Of a stretch of 64,000 nucleotides of DNA, positions 36,277-45,654 are shown piece after piece (the first letter of the stretch is position 1; the number at the start of each line of letters is the position of its first letter). Origin of the DNA: Planctomycetota bacterium (lineage in GTDB: Bacteria; Planctomycetota; Phycisphaerae; WQYP01). Under the pieces are notes generated by a model. That model saw only the letters and a list, made by a program, of their open reading frames with translations. It ran no database searches and was not told the origin of the DNA. A program made the translations under genes and the position numbers. The DNA lies in NCBI GenBank assembly GCA_021800165.1, contig JAJYZF010000011.1, positions 1 to 64,000 on the forward strand, given 5' to 3'.

Positions 36277-37408
36277 AAAGTGCCTCAATCTTTTCCACCA
36301 TCACGTTGGCATCAAACATCCGCTGACACATCTGCCGTCCCTGCTCTCCCATGGAGGTTCGCTGGTCGGCGCGGGCGGCCAGTTGTAAAACCGCCGCCTG
36401 CAATTCCGCCCGATTCCCGGGTGGAACCAGCAGGCCGGTGCGCTGCGCCACACACACTTCCCGCGCACCGTCGCAGTCGTAGGCGATCACCGGCACGCCT
36501 TCCAGCAGGGCCTGCGGAACCGCCCGCGGCAGCCCTTCCCGAAAACTCGAATGTATCAGTATATCCATTGCCGGAATTAATTCAGCCACCTGTGCGGGCG
36601 GCACCAGACCGGTGAGGGTAAAGTGGTCTTGCCAGCCATGCGCTGCAATCGTCTCTGCAAATCTGGACCGGAACACACCATCCCCAATCCACAAAAAATG
36701 CAGTTGGGGACAGGCCGCCAAAAGCTCCGCGGTTATCGCCAGTAAATCATCATGGCCCTTGAGCGGCTGGAGTCGGGCAATGGTACCCAGCACCAGGCGA
36801 TCATCGGGAATGCCCAAGGTTTTCCGGGCGGCGGTTCTCGTGTTCGCCGGGCTTAAAAAGGGTGCCGTATTCATGCCGCTGTAGATTGTGTGAAATTGCT
36901 CACGCTGGCCGATGCCGTGGTGCAGGGCGGTGGCGGTCATGGCCTCCGCCACGGAGATGATGGCGTGGCAGCGCCGGGCCGCGGAGCGTTCCAGCATGAT
37001 CCAGGCGGTGTTGATAATGTCGGATTGATACGGATGAAACGGCAATCCGTGAATAGTGTGGACCACCACCGGCACCTTTTCGTGCCAGGCCGCATACCGG
37101 GCGATGATGCCCGCTTTACTCGAATGGGTATGCACCACGTGCGGCCCCAGCCGACGACAGATGGATCGAATGGCAAAATAAGCCCAGGCGTCCTTCATCG
37201 GTCGCGGGTTGCGCACCAGGGCCGGATGTTCCAGCACCGTATAGCCGTCTCTACGTGCCCGCTCCAGCAGCGAACCTTCCGGCCCCACGCTAGGCCCCGT
37301 CAGCAGCGTTACCTCGTGGCCGCGTTGCTGCAGGCCCTGGCAGGTAAGCAGCGTGTTCTCCTGGGCACCGCCCACAATAAGCCGCGTAATAATATGCAGT
37401 ATCTTCAC
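36242..37408 (-). CDS. GT4-family glycosyltransferase
   Basis: The 388-residue product is a GT-B fold transferase: N-terminal ITRLIVGGAQENTLL glycine-rich block, VVHTHSSKAGI, the GTIARLQPLKGHDDLL linker to the donor domain, and the C-terminal EGLPRAVPQALLEGVPVIA motif containing the E-x7-E signature. GTG was chosen as start because it gives the family beginning (V/M)KILHIITRL; a TTG five codons upstream is possible. It probably adds a sugar to an exopolysaccharide or lipid carrier. It overlaps the downstream exported-protein gene. Confidence 0.88.
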   Translation of the reverse strand: MKILHIITRLIVGGAQENTLLTCQGLQQRGHEVTLLTGPSVGPEGSLLERARRDGYTVLEHPALVRNPRPMKDAWAYFAIRSICRRLGPHVVHTHSSKAGIIARYAAWHEKVPVVVHTIHGLPFHPYQSDIINTAWIMLERSAARRCHAIISVAEAMTATALHHGIGQREQFHTIYSGMNTAPFLSPANTRTAARKTLGIPDDRLVLGTIARLQPLKGHDDLLAITAELLAACPQLHFLWIGDGVFRSRFAETIAAHGWQDHFTLTGLVPPAQVAELIPAMDILIHSSFREGLPRAVPQALLEGVPVIAYDCDGAREVCVAQRTGLLVPPGNRAELQAAVLQLAARADQRTSMGEQGRQMCQRMFDANVMVEKIEALYEQLDQSPRPV

Positions 37409-37477
37409 GCCGATCGTTCTCAAAATCCCGACATGGCCAGACCTTGTACCGATGAAAAGCCCGTCGCGGTAACCAAC

Positions 37478-38218
37478 CTAAAAGCGTATCCATTCCAGAC
37501 ACAAGCCGGATGCGGGAGCGCACGGGCCGGCCAAGGCCCGGCTTTTGGATGCAAGAATCCGGTCAATGTCGTCCGGATCACCCTGGCTGCGACCTATTTC
37601 CAACACGGTACCCACCATGGTCCGCACCATGTGGTACAAAAAGCCGCTGCCCTCCACCGCAAAGATCATGATGGGTCCGCGCTGATGAATGCCGCAATGA
37701 AAAATCTCCCGCTCCGTGGTGTCACGGTCGCCCCCCGTTCCCTGAAAGGCGGCAAAATCGTGGCGGCCCACAAACCGGGCGCAGGCTTGCTGCATCCGGC
37801 CCAGATCCACAGTATGCCAGAAATGATAAACATAATGACGGTAGAACACGCTGCGATCGCGCTGATTCCAGATCACGTACCGATAGCGCTTGCTGCGGGC
37901 ACGGCGGATGTCAAAGTCCGGGTCCGCTTCCTCGATGCGATAAATCACAATATCCGGCGGCAACCGGCTGTTGATCGCCATACGCAATCGCCTCGGATCC
38001 AAATGTGTATCCACCGTCATCTGGGCCACCTGTCCGCGGGCATGAACCCCGGTATCCGTACGCGAGGATCCCAGCACCGTCACCGGATGATTCACAATTT
38101 CTCCGGTCGATTTTTCGATCGTGGCCTGCACGGTGGGCACCGGGTCGCGTTGCCGCTGCCAGCCGCAGTACGCCGTGCCGTCATAGGACACAATCATTTT
38201 CAGCCGGACCATGGCCAT
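37478..38218 (-). CDS. truA: tRNA pseudouridine(38-40) synthase
   Basis: TruA isomerises uridines at positions 38-40 of the tRNA anticodon stem. The 246-residue product shows SYDGTAYCGWQRQ near the start, the catalytic aspartate in SSRTDTGVHARGQVA, and the C-terminal GSGFLYHMVRTMVGTVLEIG block typical of the family. GAGG seven bases upstream supports the ATG. It follows asd on the same strand. All signatures are intact. Confidence 0.94.
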   Translation of the reverse strand: MAMVRLKMIVSYDGTAYCGWQRQRDPVPTVQATIEKSTGEIVNHPVTVLGSSRTDTGVHARGQVAQMTVDTHLDPRRLRMAINSRLPPDIVIYRIEEADPDFDIRRARSKRYRYVIWNQRDRSVFYRHYVYHFWHTVDLGRMQQACARFVGRHDFAAFQGTGGDRDTTEREIFHCGIHQRGPIMIFAVEGSGFLYHMVRTMVGTVLEIGRSQGDPDDIDRILASKSRALAGPCAPASGLCLEWIRF

Positions 38219-38253
38219 CACACGTCCTCACCGCCCGGCGGGCAAGCCATAGC

Positions 38254-39267
38254 TTAGCGCACCAGCAGTTCCGCAATTTGCAGGCCGTTGAGCGCTGCGC
38301 CCTTAAGCAATTGATCACCCGCCACAAACATCGCAATCGAGCGGCCACGCGGATCGCTCATATCCTGACGGATGCGTCCCACCAGCACATCGCCCTGGCC
38401 GCTGGCATCGCGTGGCATCGGGAAATAGTTATGCCCTGGATCATCCACAATTTTCACCCCGGGCGCTTGGCCCAGAAGGTCCCGCACTTCCCCTGGCGAA
38501 ATAGGCCGGCTGCATTCAATGGTCAGGGCTTCACAATGGGCCCGCAGCACCGGCACACGCACGCACGTGGCCGACACGCGAATGTCCGGATCTCCAAATA
38601 TTTTCCGCGTTTCCCGCAGCATCTTCAATTCTTCTTCGTTGTAGCCGGTGGCCGCATCCACCGCCGAATTATGCGAAAACACATTGAACGCATACGGATG
38701 CGGCAGCACCTGGGGAGGATAATCGCGGTCTTCCAGCTTGGCTTTGGTGCTGGCAAGGAGTTCCTGCATCGCCGCGGCTCCGGCCCCGCTGGCCGCCTGA
38801 TAGGTCGCCGCAATCAGCCGCTCAATACGGTTCACCCGATGGATGGGCCATAACGGCACAATGCCGATAATGGTCGAACAGTTGGGATTGGCGATGATGC
38901 CCTGATGGCCGGAAATCGCCTGGGGATTAATTTCCGGCACCACCAGTGGAACCGATGGATCCATCCGAAAGGCTGAACTGTTGTCAATTACCACCGCCCC
39001 CGCCCGCACGGCCGCCGGAGCGAACTTTTTACTGATGCCGGAACCCGCCGAAAAAAAAGCAATGTCCACACCCGTGAAACTGCTTTCCGTAAGCTCCTGC
39101 ACCGGAATCCGGCGATTTTGAAATGTTACCGTTTTGCCCACCGATCGCGCCGATGCGTAGCAGCGCAAATCCGCCACCGCAAAATGACGTTGCATCATCA
39201 TTTGCGCAAACTCCACACCCACCGCGCCCGTGGCCCCTACAATTGCTACAACCGGAGGAGATTTCAT
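38254..39267 (-). CDS. asd: Aspartate-semialdehyde dehydrogenase
   Basis: Asd reduces aspartyl phosphate to the semialdehyde, the branch point to lysine/diaminopimelate and threonine/methionine. The 337-residue product has the cofactor motif VGATGAVG, the nucleophile Cys in ANPNCSTI, the substrate-binding QAASGAGAAAMQEL block and RVPVLRAHCE with the catalytic His. The chosen ATG gives the family start; an upstream start adds nine residues. It lies between the cupin gene and truA on the same strand. Confidence 0.94.
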   Translation of the reverse strand: MKSPPVVAIVGATGAVGVEFAQMMMQRHFAVADLRCYASARSVGKTVTFQNRRIPVQELTESSFTGVDIAFFSAGSGISKKFAPAAVRAGAVVIDNSSAFRMDPSVPLVVPEINPQAISGHQGIIANPNCSTIIGIVPLWPIHRVNRIERLIAATYQAASGAGAAAMQELLASTKAKLEDRDYPPQVLPHPYAFNVFSHNSAVDAATGYNEEELKMLRETRKIFGDPDIRVSATCVRVPVLRAHCEALTIECSRPISPGEVRDLLGQAPGVKIVDDPGHNYFPMPRDASGQGDVLVGRIRQDMSDPRGRSIAMFVAGDQLLKGAALNGLQIAELLVR

Positions 39268-39327
39268 CCCGCACAACCCTTTCTCTAGTGACACATTCTC
39301 AAGCGATCATCAATGCAGAAGTGGTTT

Positions 39328-40077
39328 TCAGCCGGCACGTTTGCCTTCCGCCAGAAATATTTCAGCGCGGGCGTACGGGTGACTTTTCCCATCCAGCCCC
39401 ATCTTGGCCGATTCGCCCGTTGTCGATATCGCCAGAGCACCGGCACGCTCCAGGTATTGCACCCGTCCCATCCGCAAAAAATCCAACGCATCCAGCCCTC
39501 CATTAATCTCCGCCTGTACGCCGGATTTCAATACCCATTCAAACCCCTCCACTTTCGGAGCAATAATATCGCGCGCCCGGCTGTAAAAGCGGCGCAGCAT
39601 CTCCAACCCTTGCGAGCGGTCCAGTTCCATCGCCTGCCGCAATGGTTGAAAACCTTCCACGGCCAGATTCCGGCGGCGCAGCGCCTGCTCTTCGGTTTTG
39701 GCCAATGCCGCCTGCGTATAAGCCGTCGGATCCTTCACAATGGCTTCCGGAAACGTCAACACAAAATCGCCGCGTTCCGACAAACCCCCATTTTGCATGA
39801 TGATTAAAAGTTCCAGGTTTTCATGTGGATTAAGCACACGATGAATAAGCCCCGGGCGAAAGGCCACCAGCTTGGAAGGCTCCAGTTCAATCTTTTGATA
39901 CCCTTCACCGGACAAGGTTTCCACATAGCCGCGTCCAGCCAGGCAATAGTACATCTCCGAACAAACGGTATGCACATGTGGACTTCCGCCGATAGCGCCG
40001 TCCGGCCCCGGCGTCGTATCCACCTTGACCCGGGAAACCCCCACACCCGCCGGCAACATCAATTGTCTTATATCCAT
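39328..40077 (-). CDS. Cupin-domain protein
   Basis: A single cupin domain fills the first 110 residues: GGSPHVHTVCSEMYYCLAGRG with two His and a Glu, then FRPGLIHRVLNP with the third His, so a metal site is likely. The other 140 residues are helical with no recognised domain. Cupins of this size include sugar isomerases and dioxygenases; none can be singled out. It is about 60 bases upstream of asd and may share its transcript. Confidence 0.7.
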   Translation of the reverse strand: MDIRQLMLPAGVGVSRVKVDTTPGPDGAIGGSPHVHTVCSEMYYCLAGRGYVETLSGEGYQKIELEPSKLVAFRPGLIHRVLNPHENLELLIIMQNGGLSERGDFVLTFPEAIVKDPTAYTQAALAKTEEQALRRRNLAVEGFQPLRQAMELDRSQGLEMLRRFYSRARDIIAPKVEGFEWVLKSGVQAEINGGLDALDFLRMGRVQYLERAGALAISTTGESAKMGLDGKSHPYARAEIFLAEGKRAG

Positions 40078-40363
40078 TTTTTATTTGGTCCGCAATTCAG
40101 CTTCAACATCATTCATCCATCATGATCGTAGCATATTATGAGCGTTGGGACAATTCCGGACCGGAGGCCGGCGGGCTGCGGCCATATTCTTTGGCCCAGC
40201 CATTCCACCAAGCCCTGTTGGGGTGCGGCTCTCTTGGCCGGCAGAGGGCGGAAGTCCGCCTGGATTCCGCGCGGTCGTTGCCAAAAAATATGCCCGCATC
40301 CGGCTGGCGCCATCTTCAACCTTCGGCTGCCGAGCAGCGCTGTTCGCGGTTATACTCTCTACC

Positions 40364-41404
40364 ATGATGATCAGCCGCGCCGACGATTTTCTCACTCACC
40401 GCCTCACTGCCCCGGTCCTCATGGGGGTTGTCAATGTCACCCCCGATAGCTTCAGTGACGCTGGGCAATTTCAAACCAGTACCGGTATCAACCACGCCGC
40501 CGCCGTGGAATATGCTCTTGAATTAGCCCGCCAAGGGGCGGCTATTCTCGACCTCGGCGGCGAAGCCTCGTCCTTTCATCGGCCCGGTATTAGGCCAGTT
40601 GCCCCCGAGGAACAGATTCGGCGCGTTTTGCCCATCATCGAAGCCATTGCCCGCCGGCGCGCCGCCGATGGCGTTCCCCCCGCTTTGCTTACCCCAAGGC
40701 CGGCGGTTCCACGGTCAACGGAAGATTTTTCAGCCAGCCACCTTGCGACCTCCACCGGCGGCCATGCGCCGCCTTCTTCGCAGTCTGTGGCCAGTGGCCC
40801 AAGCCACAGCCCACTCATCAGCATCGACACGCGCAGCAGCGTGGTCGCGGCGGCGGCACTGCGGGCCGGTGCCGATATCATCAACGATATTTCCGCCGGC
40901 ACGGACGATCCAGAAATGTTTCCGCTGGCCGCCCGCATGAATTGCCCCATCATTTTGATGCACCGCCGGGAAGAACGCCCCGGCCAAGCCCCTCCGACTT
41001 ACGCCAATGTCTGCGCGGAGGTGGTCGGTTATCTGCGGCAGCGCAGCCAGGATGCACTGGCCGCCGGCCTTCAGCCCCACCGAATTTTGTTGGATCCGGG
41101 CCTGGGGTTTGGTAAATCACCCGCGGATAACTGGAAACTCCTGGCGGGCATCGGCGAGTTGGCTACCCTCGGATTTCCCGTAGTGCTCGGAGCCTCGCGG
41201 AAAAGATTTCTATCCGACTTGCTGCCGCCGCACCAGCGCCAGGCCGGCCCGGAGGGCTGGGCGGCCAGAGATATTCTCACCAGTGAGATTACCGTGCTGG
41301 CGGCGGCCCGCGGCGTTAGAATTCATCGCGTGCATCAGGTGCCGCTGGCCCGGCAGGCTCTGGAAGTTTTTGCCCGCATGACCGCAACAGAACAGGACGA
41401 TTGA
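40364..41404 (+). CDS. folP: Dihydropteroate synthase with an internal low-complexity insert
   Basis: FolP condenses the pterin pyrophosphate with p-aminobenzoate, the step after FolK and the target of sulfonamides. The 346-residue product has MGVVNVTPDSFSD, LDLGGEASSFHRPG, SIDTRS, IINDISAG, ILDPGLGFGK and VLGASRKRF, all in order. Unusually, about 45 residues (roughly 102-150), rich in Pro, Ser and His, separate the second and third blocks where relatives have only a short loop. The frame is kept and the insert is not similar to the domain. The ATG is the first giving the family start. Two small genes follow at once, the first with no gap. Confidence 0.9.
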   Translation: MMISRADDFLTHRLTAPVLMGVVNVTPDSFSDAGQFQTSTGINHAAAVEYALELARQGAAILDLGGEASSFHRPGIRPVAPEEQIRRVLPIIEAIARRRAADGVPPALLTPRPAVPRSTEDFSASHLATSTGGHAPPSSQSVASGPSHSPLISIDTRSSVVAAAALRAGADIINDISAGTDDPEMFPLAARMNCPIILMHRREERPGQAPPTYANVCAEVVGYLRQRSQDALAAGLQPHRILLDPGLGFGKSPADNWKLLAGIGELATLGFPVVLGASRKRFLSDLLPPHQRQAGPEGWAARDILTSEITVLAAARGVRIHRVHQVPLARQALEVFARMTATEQDD

Positions 41405-41806
41405 ATGCGATTTTTTCTGCACGGACAATTCGATCCCGGTGTGGCCGAGAAGCTTAAGGCGGCCGGCCATCAGGTGCATGCACCAGCGGAATTAAACCTT
41501 GACGTTCCGGGCGAACCTGGCGTGGCTGATTTTTCCGACCCGCGAGATTTTCTCGCCGCCATTGCCGCGCGGCAATGGATGCTGCTGACCAATCAGCGCG
41601 ACTTGGTACAACAGGCCTGCGCGCAGCGCCTGCCCGGCCCGGCCATCATGGTGCTGCTGGTGAGTGCCGGTTCACCGGCGGCCCAAAGTGCAGCCATAGA
41701 CCGCCTGTTTGCGCGTTACCCCAGGCTATCCCCGGGCCGACTTTACACCATCACGCCCAACCGGGTAAAAGTGCGGCAGTTGCCGCAGCCGCGCCGGGGG
41801 CAATAG
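41405..41806 (+). CDS. PIN-like DUF5615-type small protein
   Basis: The 133-residue product starts directly after the folP stop. It has the pattern of DUF5615/Mut7-C-like PIN proteins: MRFFLHGQFDPGVAEKLKAAGHQV at the N-terminus and the WMLLTNQRD segment, where PIN relatives have LLTxDxD. The second acidic residue is replaced by Asn-Gln here, so nuclease activity is doubtful. In toxin-antitoxin loci such proteins have a DUF433 antitoxin partner; none is seen here. Co-transcription with folP is likely. Confidence 0.55.
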   Translation: MRFFLHGQFDPGVAEKLKAAGHQVHAPAELNLDVPGEPGVADFSDPRDFLAAIAARQWMLLTNQRDLVQQACAQRLPGPAIMVLLVSAGSPAAQSAAIDRLFARYPRLSPGRLYTITPNRVKVRQLPQPRRGQ

Positions 41807-41847
41807 GTGCAACCGCACGTACGTTGTGGCTATGGCCGGAACAGAGA

Positions 41848-42960
41848 ATGGATACAAGCTCAATGCTGGAAATTACCCCCGACAATGTCGTTGAATACCT
41901 CCGTTTGCGCAGTGCCGTGGGAACTGGAAAAGTTCTGGTGCGTGCCCTTTCCGGCGGCGTGGCCGGCAGTGTGCTCCAGATTCTGGACCTGGAGGCCGGC
42001 GAAAAAATAGGCACTGATACGCGCAGCGAATCGCAGAAACGCCGTGGCGTTGCCGACAGCCGCCCCGCCGTGGGGCATTGCTTTGTCCTCAAGCAGCCGC
42101 TGGATAAATTTCGCACCGCCGCCGAATGGCTGGTCGATCGAGATCGCATCTGGGTTGAACGCGATTGCATGGCCTTTCTGGCCGGCATCCTGCCGGCCGG
42201 CAGCGTACCGGAAGTCCTGTGGAGCGATGAAGAAAACTTCGTGCTGGCCATGAGCTGCGCCCCGGTCGGATTTGTCTGCTGGAAAAACGACCTGCTGCAG
42301 GGCCGCATCAATCCCGAAGCCGTGCGTCTCTCAGCCCTGATTCTGGCGATAATGCATGCCTCCACCGTGGGTAATGCCGAATGCCTCGCCCGGTTTGGAG
42401 ATCAGCGCGGCTTTCTGCAACAGCGCATCGATCCCTACCTGGAAACCGTGGCCAAAAAACACCCGGACCTTCGCCGGCCCCTCGATCGGCTTATGACCAT
42501 GCTCTTGGAAAAACCGGTTTGTCTGATTCACGCCGATTATTCGCCCAAAAATATCCTGGTCAAAACCGATCCCGAAACCAAAACCACCGATCTGATGCTG
42601 CTGGATTTTGAAATCGCCTTTTTTGGCCGCCCGGTCTTCGATGTGGCTACGCTCATCAACCACCTGCTGCTGAAAGGCTTTCACCGCCGACCGGCCTGGC
42701 GAGCTTATATGATCGCCGCCGACCAGTTCTGGCATACGTACCGTACACACGTCGGCCCGGACCTGGCCGAGGAAGTCAACGCCAACGGCGGCAAAATGCT
42801 GGGTGCGTTGATGTTGGCGCGGATGGACGGCAAATCTCCGGTGGAATACATCGTCGAGGCCCCAGTCCAAGAGCAGATCCGCCGCTGTGCCCGCCACCTG
42901 CTGACTCTTGCCGATGACTCCCTGGACACCGCCATAGACGAGGTGGCCCTGTTTTTGTAG
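41848..42960 (+). CDS. Aminoglycoside phosphotransferase-fold kinase
   Basis: The 370-residue protein has the APH/choline-kinase fold with an intact catalytic loop HADYSPKNILV and the metal-binding LLDFEIAFFGRPVFDVA motif. The N-terminal lobe has GGVAGSV and an FVLKQ lysine for ATP binding. Relatives include methylthioribose kinase and various antibiotic or metabolite kinases; the true substrate is unknown. It follows the PIN-like gene after 41 bases. A second ATG at 41863 is possible. Confidence 0.75.
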   Translation: MDTSSMLEITPDNVVEYLRLRSAVGTGKVLVRALSGGVAGSVLQILDLEAGEKIGTDTRSESQKRRGVADSRPAVGHCFVLKQPLDKFRTAAEWLVDRDRIWVERDCMAFLAGILPAGSVPEVLWSDEENFVLAMSCAPVGFVCWKNDLLQGRINPEAVRLSALILAIMHASTVGNAECLARFGDQRGFLQQRIDPYLETVAKKHPDLRRPLDRLMTMLLEKPVCLIHADYSPKNILVKTDPETKTTDLMLLDFEIAFFGRPVFDVATLINHLLLKGFHRRPAWRAYMIAADQFWHTYRTHVGPDLAEEVNANGGKMLGALMLARMDGKSPVEYIVEAPVQEQIRRCARHLLTLADDSLDTAIDEVALFL

Positions 42961-43122
42961 ATCTGCCCGCGTCCGCCGACAGTGGCGGGCCGTTTCCGGG
43001 CGATTTGTCCATCCCTTCAGGGCTTGAGGCTCGCGTACCAGCGACCGGGGGACGGCCGGTAGCCGTAGGCGATCGCCGGGCGTTATCCATGGGCTGGATG
43101 CCGGATGCTGCGCCCGTTGGAT

Positions 43123-43151
43123 TTGACTTGATCCAAAATACCTAACATAAT
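43123..43151 (+). promoter_or_regulatory. Sigma70-type promoter with direct repeats before imuA-like gene
   Basis: TTGACT, a 17-base spacer and CATAAT give five of six matches in both boxes, about 60 bases before the start of the imuA-like gene. The -10 region lies within two exact direct repeats CTAACAT (43142-43148 and 43153-43159), centred one helical turn apart, which could bind a repressor. Whether this is an SOS operator is not known. Confidence 0.55.
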
Positions 43152-43213
43152 ACTAACATTGGTTGGAAGGGAGCGGCGAGCTGCAAGGTGGTTTCAGTGG
43201 AAATGGACCGGCC

Positions 43214-43981
43214 ATGGATGTGGCACAAGTATTGGTGGAACTGCGGAAAAATCCGGCGCTATGCTTGAAGGATATGGGGCCGTGGATGCAGGCCGACCAA
43301 GAGGCCAAACCGCATCCCGCCGCACTGGATGCGATCATTCCATCTTTACCGTATCCGCTGCAACCCATGGTGGGAATCCAGGAATGGTTTTACGATTGGC
43401 CCGGTGGCGCTGTGGCCGGTCCGTATAAGCGCAACTGGTTTGCGCCGTTGACCGTGATGAGTTTTTTGGCGGTGCAGCGGTTGTTAAAAGGTCCAAGAAC
43501 GAGCATTTTTTTTGTTGGCCGACGATGTTGGCCGAGTCTGACCCTGTTACATTTGGTCCTGCCTTTTGGCCAGTGGCAAACGGGGGGAATTTTTATTGAT
43601 CCACCCACGGCGGCATTGCGGTTTTGGGTAATCGAGCAGGCTTTGCGGTGTCCCGCGGTGGCGGCGGTGGTGGCCGATGCCGGCGAATGTACCCCCGTGG
43701 GCAGTCGGCGGTTGCAACTCGCGGCGGAAGCGGGCGGTGGATATGGCTTGTTGGCCCGGCCCGTATGGGAAACGCGGGAATCAAGTGCGGCCAGACAACG
43801 CTGGATGGTTCAGCCGGAACCGACCGACCAAAAATTTCCCCGTTGGCGTTTGCAACTCACTCGTGGTCAAGGACCGATGGCCGCGTCAGACCACCCGGAG
43901 GCTTGGCTGGCCGAGTGGCGATGGAATAATAATGGAACAGATGGATCGCGGCTTGAACCCTGTTGCTTCATCCGCGTATAG
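43214..43981 (+). CDS. imuA: ImuA-like (RecA-fold, DNA damage tolerance) protein
   Basis: The 255-residue product resembles ImuA/SulA-like proteins of the imuA-imuB-dnaE2 mutagenesis cassette. The middle has FFVGRRCWPSLTLL at the Walker-like position and the C-terminal half has VIEQALRCPAVAAVVAD, RRLQLAAEAGGGYGLLARP and FPRWRLQLTRGQGP, which are the better conserved parts of the family. The usual neighbours imuB and dnaE2 are absent; a serine carboxypeptidase gene follows. A strong promoter lies upstream. An alternative start at 43163 would use a weak TTG. The name is by similarity only and the N-terminal third is divergent. Confidence 0.55.
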   Translation: MDVAQVLVELRKNPALCLKDMGPWMQADQEAKPHPAALDAIIPSLPYPLQPMVGIQEWFYDWPGGAVAGPYKRNWFAPLTVMSFLAVQRLLKGPRTSIFFVGRRCWPSLTLLHLVLPFGQWQTGGIFIDPPTAALRFWVIEQALRCPAVAAVVADAGECTPVGSRRLQLAAEAGGGYGLLARPVWETRESSAARQRWMVQPEPTDQKFPRWRLQLTRGQGPMAASDHPEAWLAEWRWNNNGTDGSRLEPCCFIRV

Positions 43982-44034
43982 GCTTTATAAAGCCTTGGCC
44001 GATTGAATGTTGGTTTTAACGCAGGAAATTCTTA

Positions 44035-45654
44035 ATGACCAAAGCCCTCTTCAAAATAACCTGTGGTGTGGCCCTGATCTCCAGCCTGGCGGTAGCCCGA
44101 GCCGGCAATCCTCCGCCCTCCACGCCGCCCCAACCGGCTCCGATCAAGGTTTCGTCCAGGCCGCATCCCGGCCCGGCGACCGCGGCCGCCATCCACGCCG
44201 TTGTGGGGCATGTGCCCGCGGCGAACCCCAACGTTTTATCGATCGTTCATCAACAGATCCTCATCCATGGTCATCCGTTGCATTACACCATCACCAGTGG
44301 ATATATGCCCATGACCGACGGATCGGGCAAGCTCTTGGCCCGCATTTTCTTTATTGCCTACACCAAGGATGTGGCAGCAGGCCGAAAGTCCGCCCGGCCG
44401 TTGACGTTTGCCTTCAACGGCGGTCCCGGTGCCGCGGCGGTCTGGCTGAACTTGGGGTGCGCCGGGCCGACGCGGCTGGTGCTGACCGCCAGGGGCAAAG
44501 TGCCGCCACCACCCTACAGACTCGCCCCCAACCATCAGACGTGGCTGACGGCCACCGATCTGGTCTTTGTCGATCCGGTCGGGACCGGCTACAGCCGGGC
44601 CGCACCCGGAGTGCCGAGCTCCAAATTTTTCGGCGTGATGCCCGATATTCAATCGATGGGTGGTTTTATACGCCGGTACATCACCGCGTATCGGCGCTGG
44701 GGGTCGCCGGTGTTCCTGGCTGGCGAAAGCTACGGCACCACGCGGGCCGCGGCGCTGGCCGATTATTTAAGCGGGCACGAGGGACTGGACCTCAATGGGG
44801 TGATCTTAATTTCTGCGGTGCTCAATTTTGAAACGCTCGAACCCTCGGCCGGCAACGATGTTCCGTACCCGTTGTATCTGCCGTCCTACACCGCCGCGGC
44901 GTGGTATCAGCACCAGCTTCCCGCGGCCCTGCAGGCACATTTCCATCGTACCCTGGCCAAGGTCGAAAGATGGGCCTTGCACGTGTACATGCCCGCTCTG
45001 GCTCAAGGCAATACCTTAAGTAAAGCCCGACGCATCGCGATTGCCGCCAAGTTGGCGCGGTATACCGGCCTGCCGGAAAAATATATTCTGCTGGCCAACC
45101 TGCGCATCAATCCGTTTGCCTTTGAACAGCGGCTGCTGCGTTCCCAGCGCCTGGTGGTGAGTCGAATGGACACCCGGCTCACCGGCTATAATCCGGACCC
45201 GACGGCTGGTACGGCTCCGTATGACCCAGGTTTGTCGCGGTATGTGGCCCCGTTCACCAGCGCGTTTAACTGGTATGTGCGGCGGGACTTGCACTACAAA
45301 AACAATCTGCGCTACAAAACGCTGGCCAACCTCCCGTGGAAATTCAATGTCGGCGGCAACGGCTATCTCAACGTCGCGGATAATCTGCAACGGGCCATGA
45401 TCCGCAATCCGGATATGAAAGTCCTGGTGTGCAGTGGATATTTTGATCTGGCCACACCCTTCTTCGCCACCGTCTACACCATGGATCATCTGAACTTAAG
45501 TCCGCGGCTCCAGACCAATATTCAGGAGGTATTTTTTCGCGGCGGGCACATGGTCTATCACCCCGCACCCATGCGGCGCAAACTCGCCAAGGTGGTGCGG
45601 GCCTTTATTGCCGCCGGCGCTGGCCAGCGCCCAGGCGCGGGCCAAAATCCCTGA
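44035..45654 (+). CDS. Exported serine carboxypeptidase, family S10
   Basis: The 539-residue protein has a signal peptide (KITCGVALISSLAVARAG) and the alpha/beta-hydrolase S10 triad: Ser232 in GESYGT, Asp471 in GYFDLATPF and His505 in GGHMVY. The oxyanion segment FNGGPGAAAVWL is also typical. S10 enzymes remove C-terminal residues at acid pH, here probably in the periplasm or outside. S10 peptidases are frequent in acidobacteria and planctomycetes. It follows the imuA-like gene by 53 bases, perhaps co-transcribed by chance. Confidence 0.9.
   Translation: MTKALFKITCGVALISSLAVARAGNPPPSTPPQPAPIKVSSRPHPGPATAAAIHAVVGHVPAANPNVLSIVHQQILIHGHPLHYTITSGYMPMTDGSGKLLARIFFIAYTKDVAAGRKSARPLTFAFNGGPGAAAVWLNLGCAGPTRLVLTARGKVPPPPYRLAPNHQTWLTATDLVFVDPVGTGYSRAAPGVPSSKFFGVMPDIQSMGGFIRRYITAYRRWGSPVFLAGESYGTTRAAALADYLSGHEGLDLNGVILISAVLNFETLEPSAGNDVPYPLYLPSYTAAAWYQHQLPAALQAHFHRTLAKVERWALHVYMPALAQGNTLSKARRIAIAAKLARYTGLPEKYILLANLRINPFAFEQRLLRSQRLVVSRMDTRLTGYNPDPTAGTAPYDPGLSRYVAPFTSAFNWYVRRDLHYKNNLRYKTLANLPWKFNVGGNGYLNVADNLQRAMIRNPDMKVLVCSGYFDLATPFFATVYTMDHLNLSPRLQTNIQEVFFRGGHMVYHPAPMRRKLAKVVRAFIAAGAGQRPGAGQNP

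Noticed and set aside
36890-38257. Plus-strand frame of 455 codons
   Set aside because: Antisense to the GT4 glycosyltransferase and truA; no recognisable domain or start signal.
41405-41806. PIN-like gene as part of a toxin-antitoxin pair
   Set aside because: No antitoxin gene is adjacent, the acidic motif is altered and it abuts folP; a toxin role is not supported.
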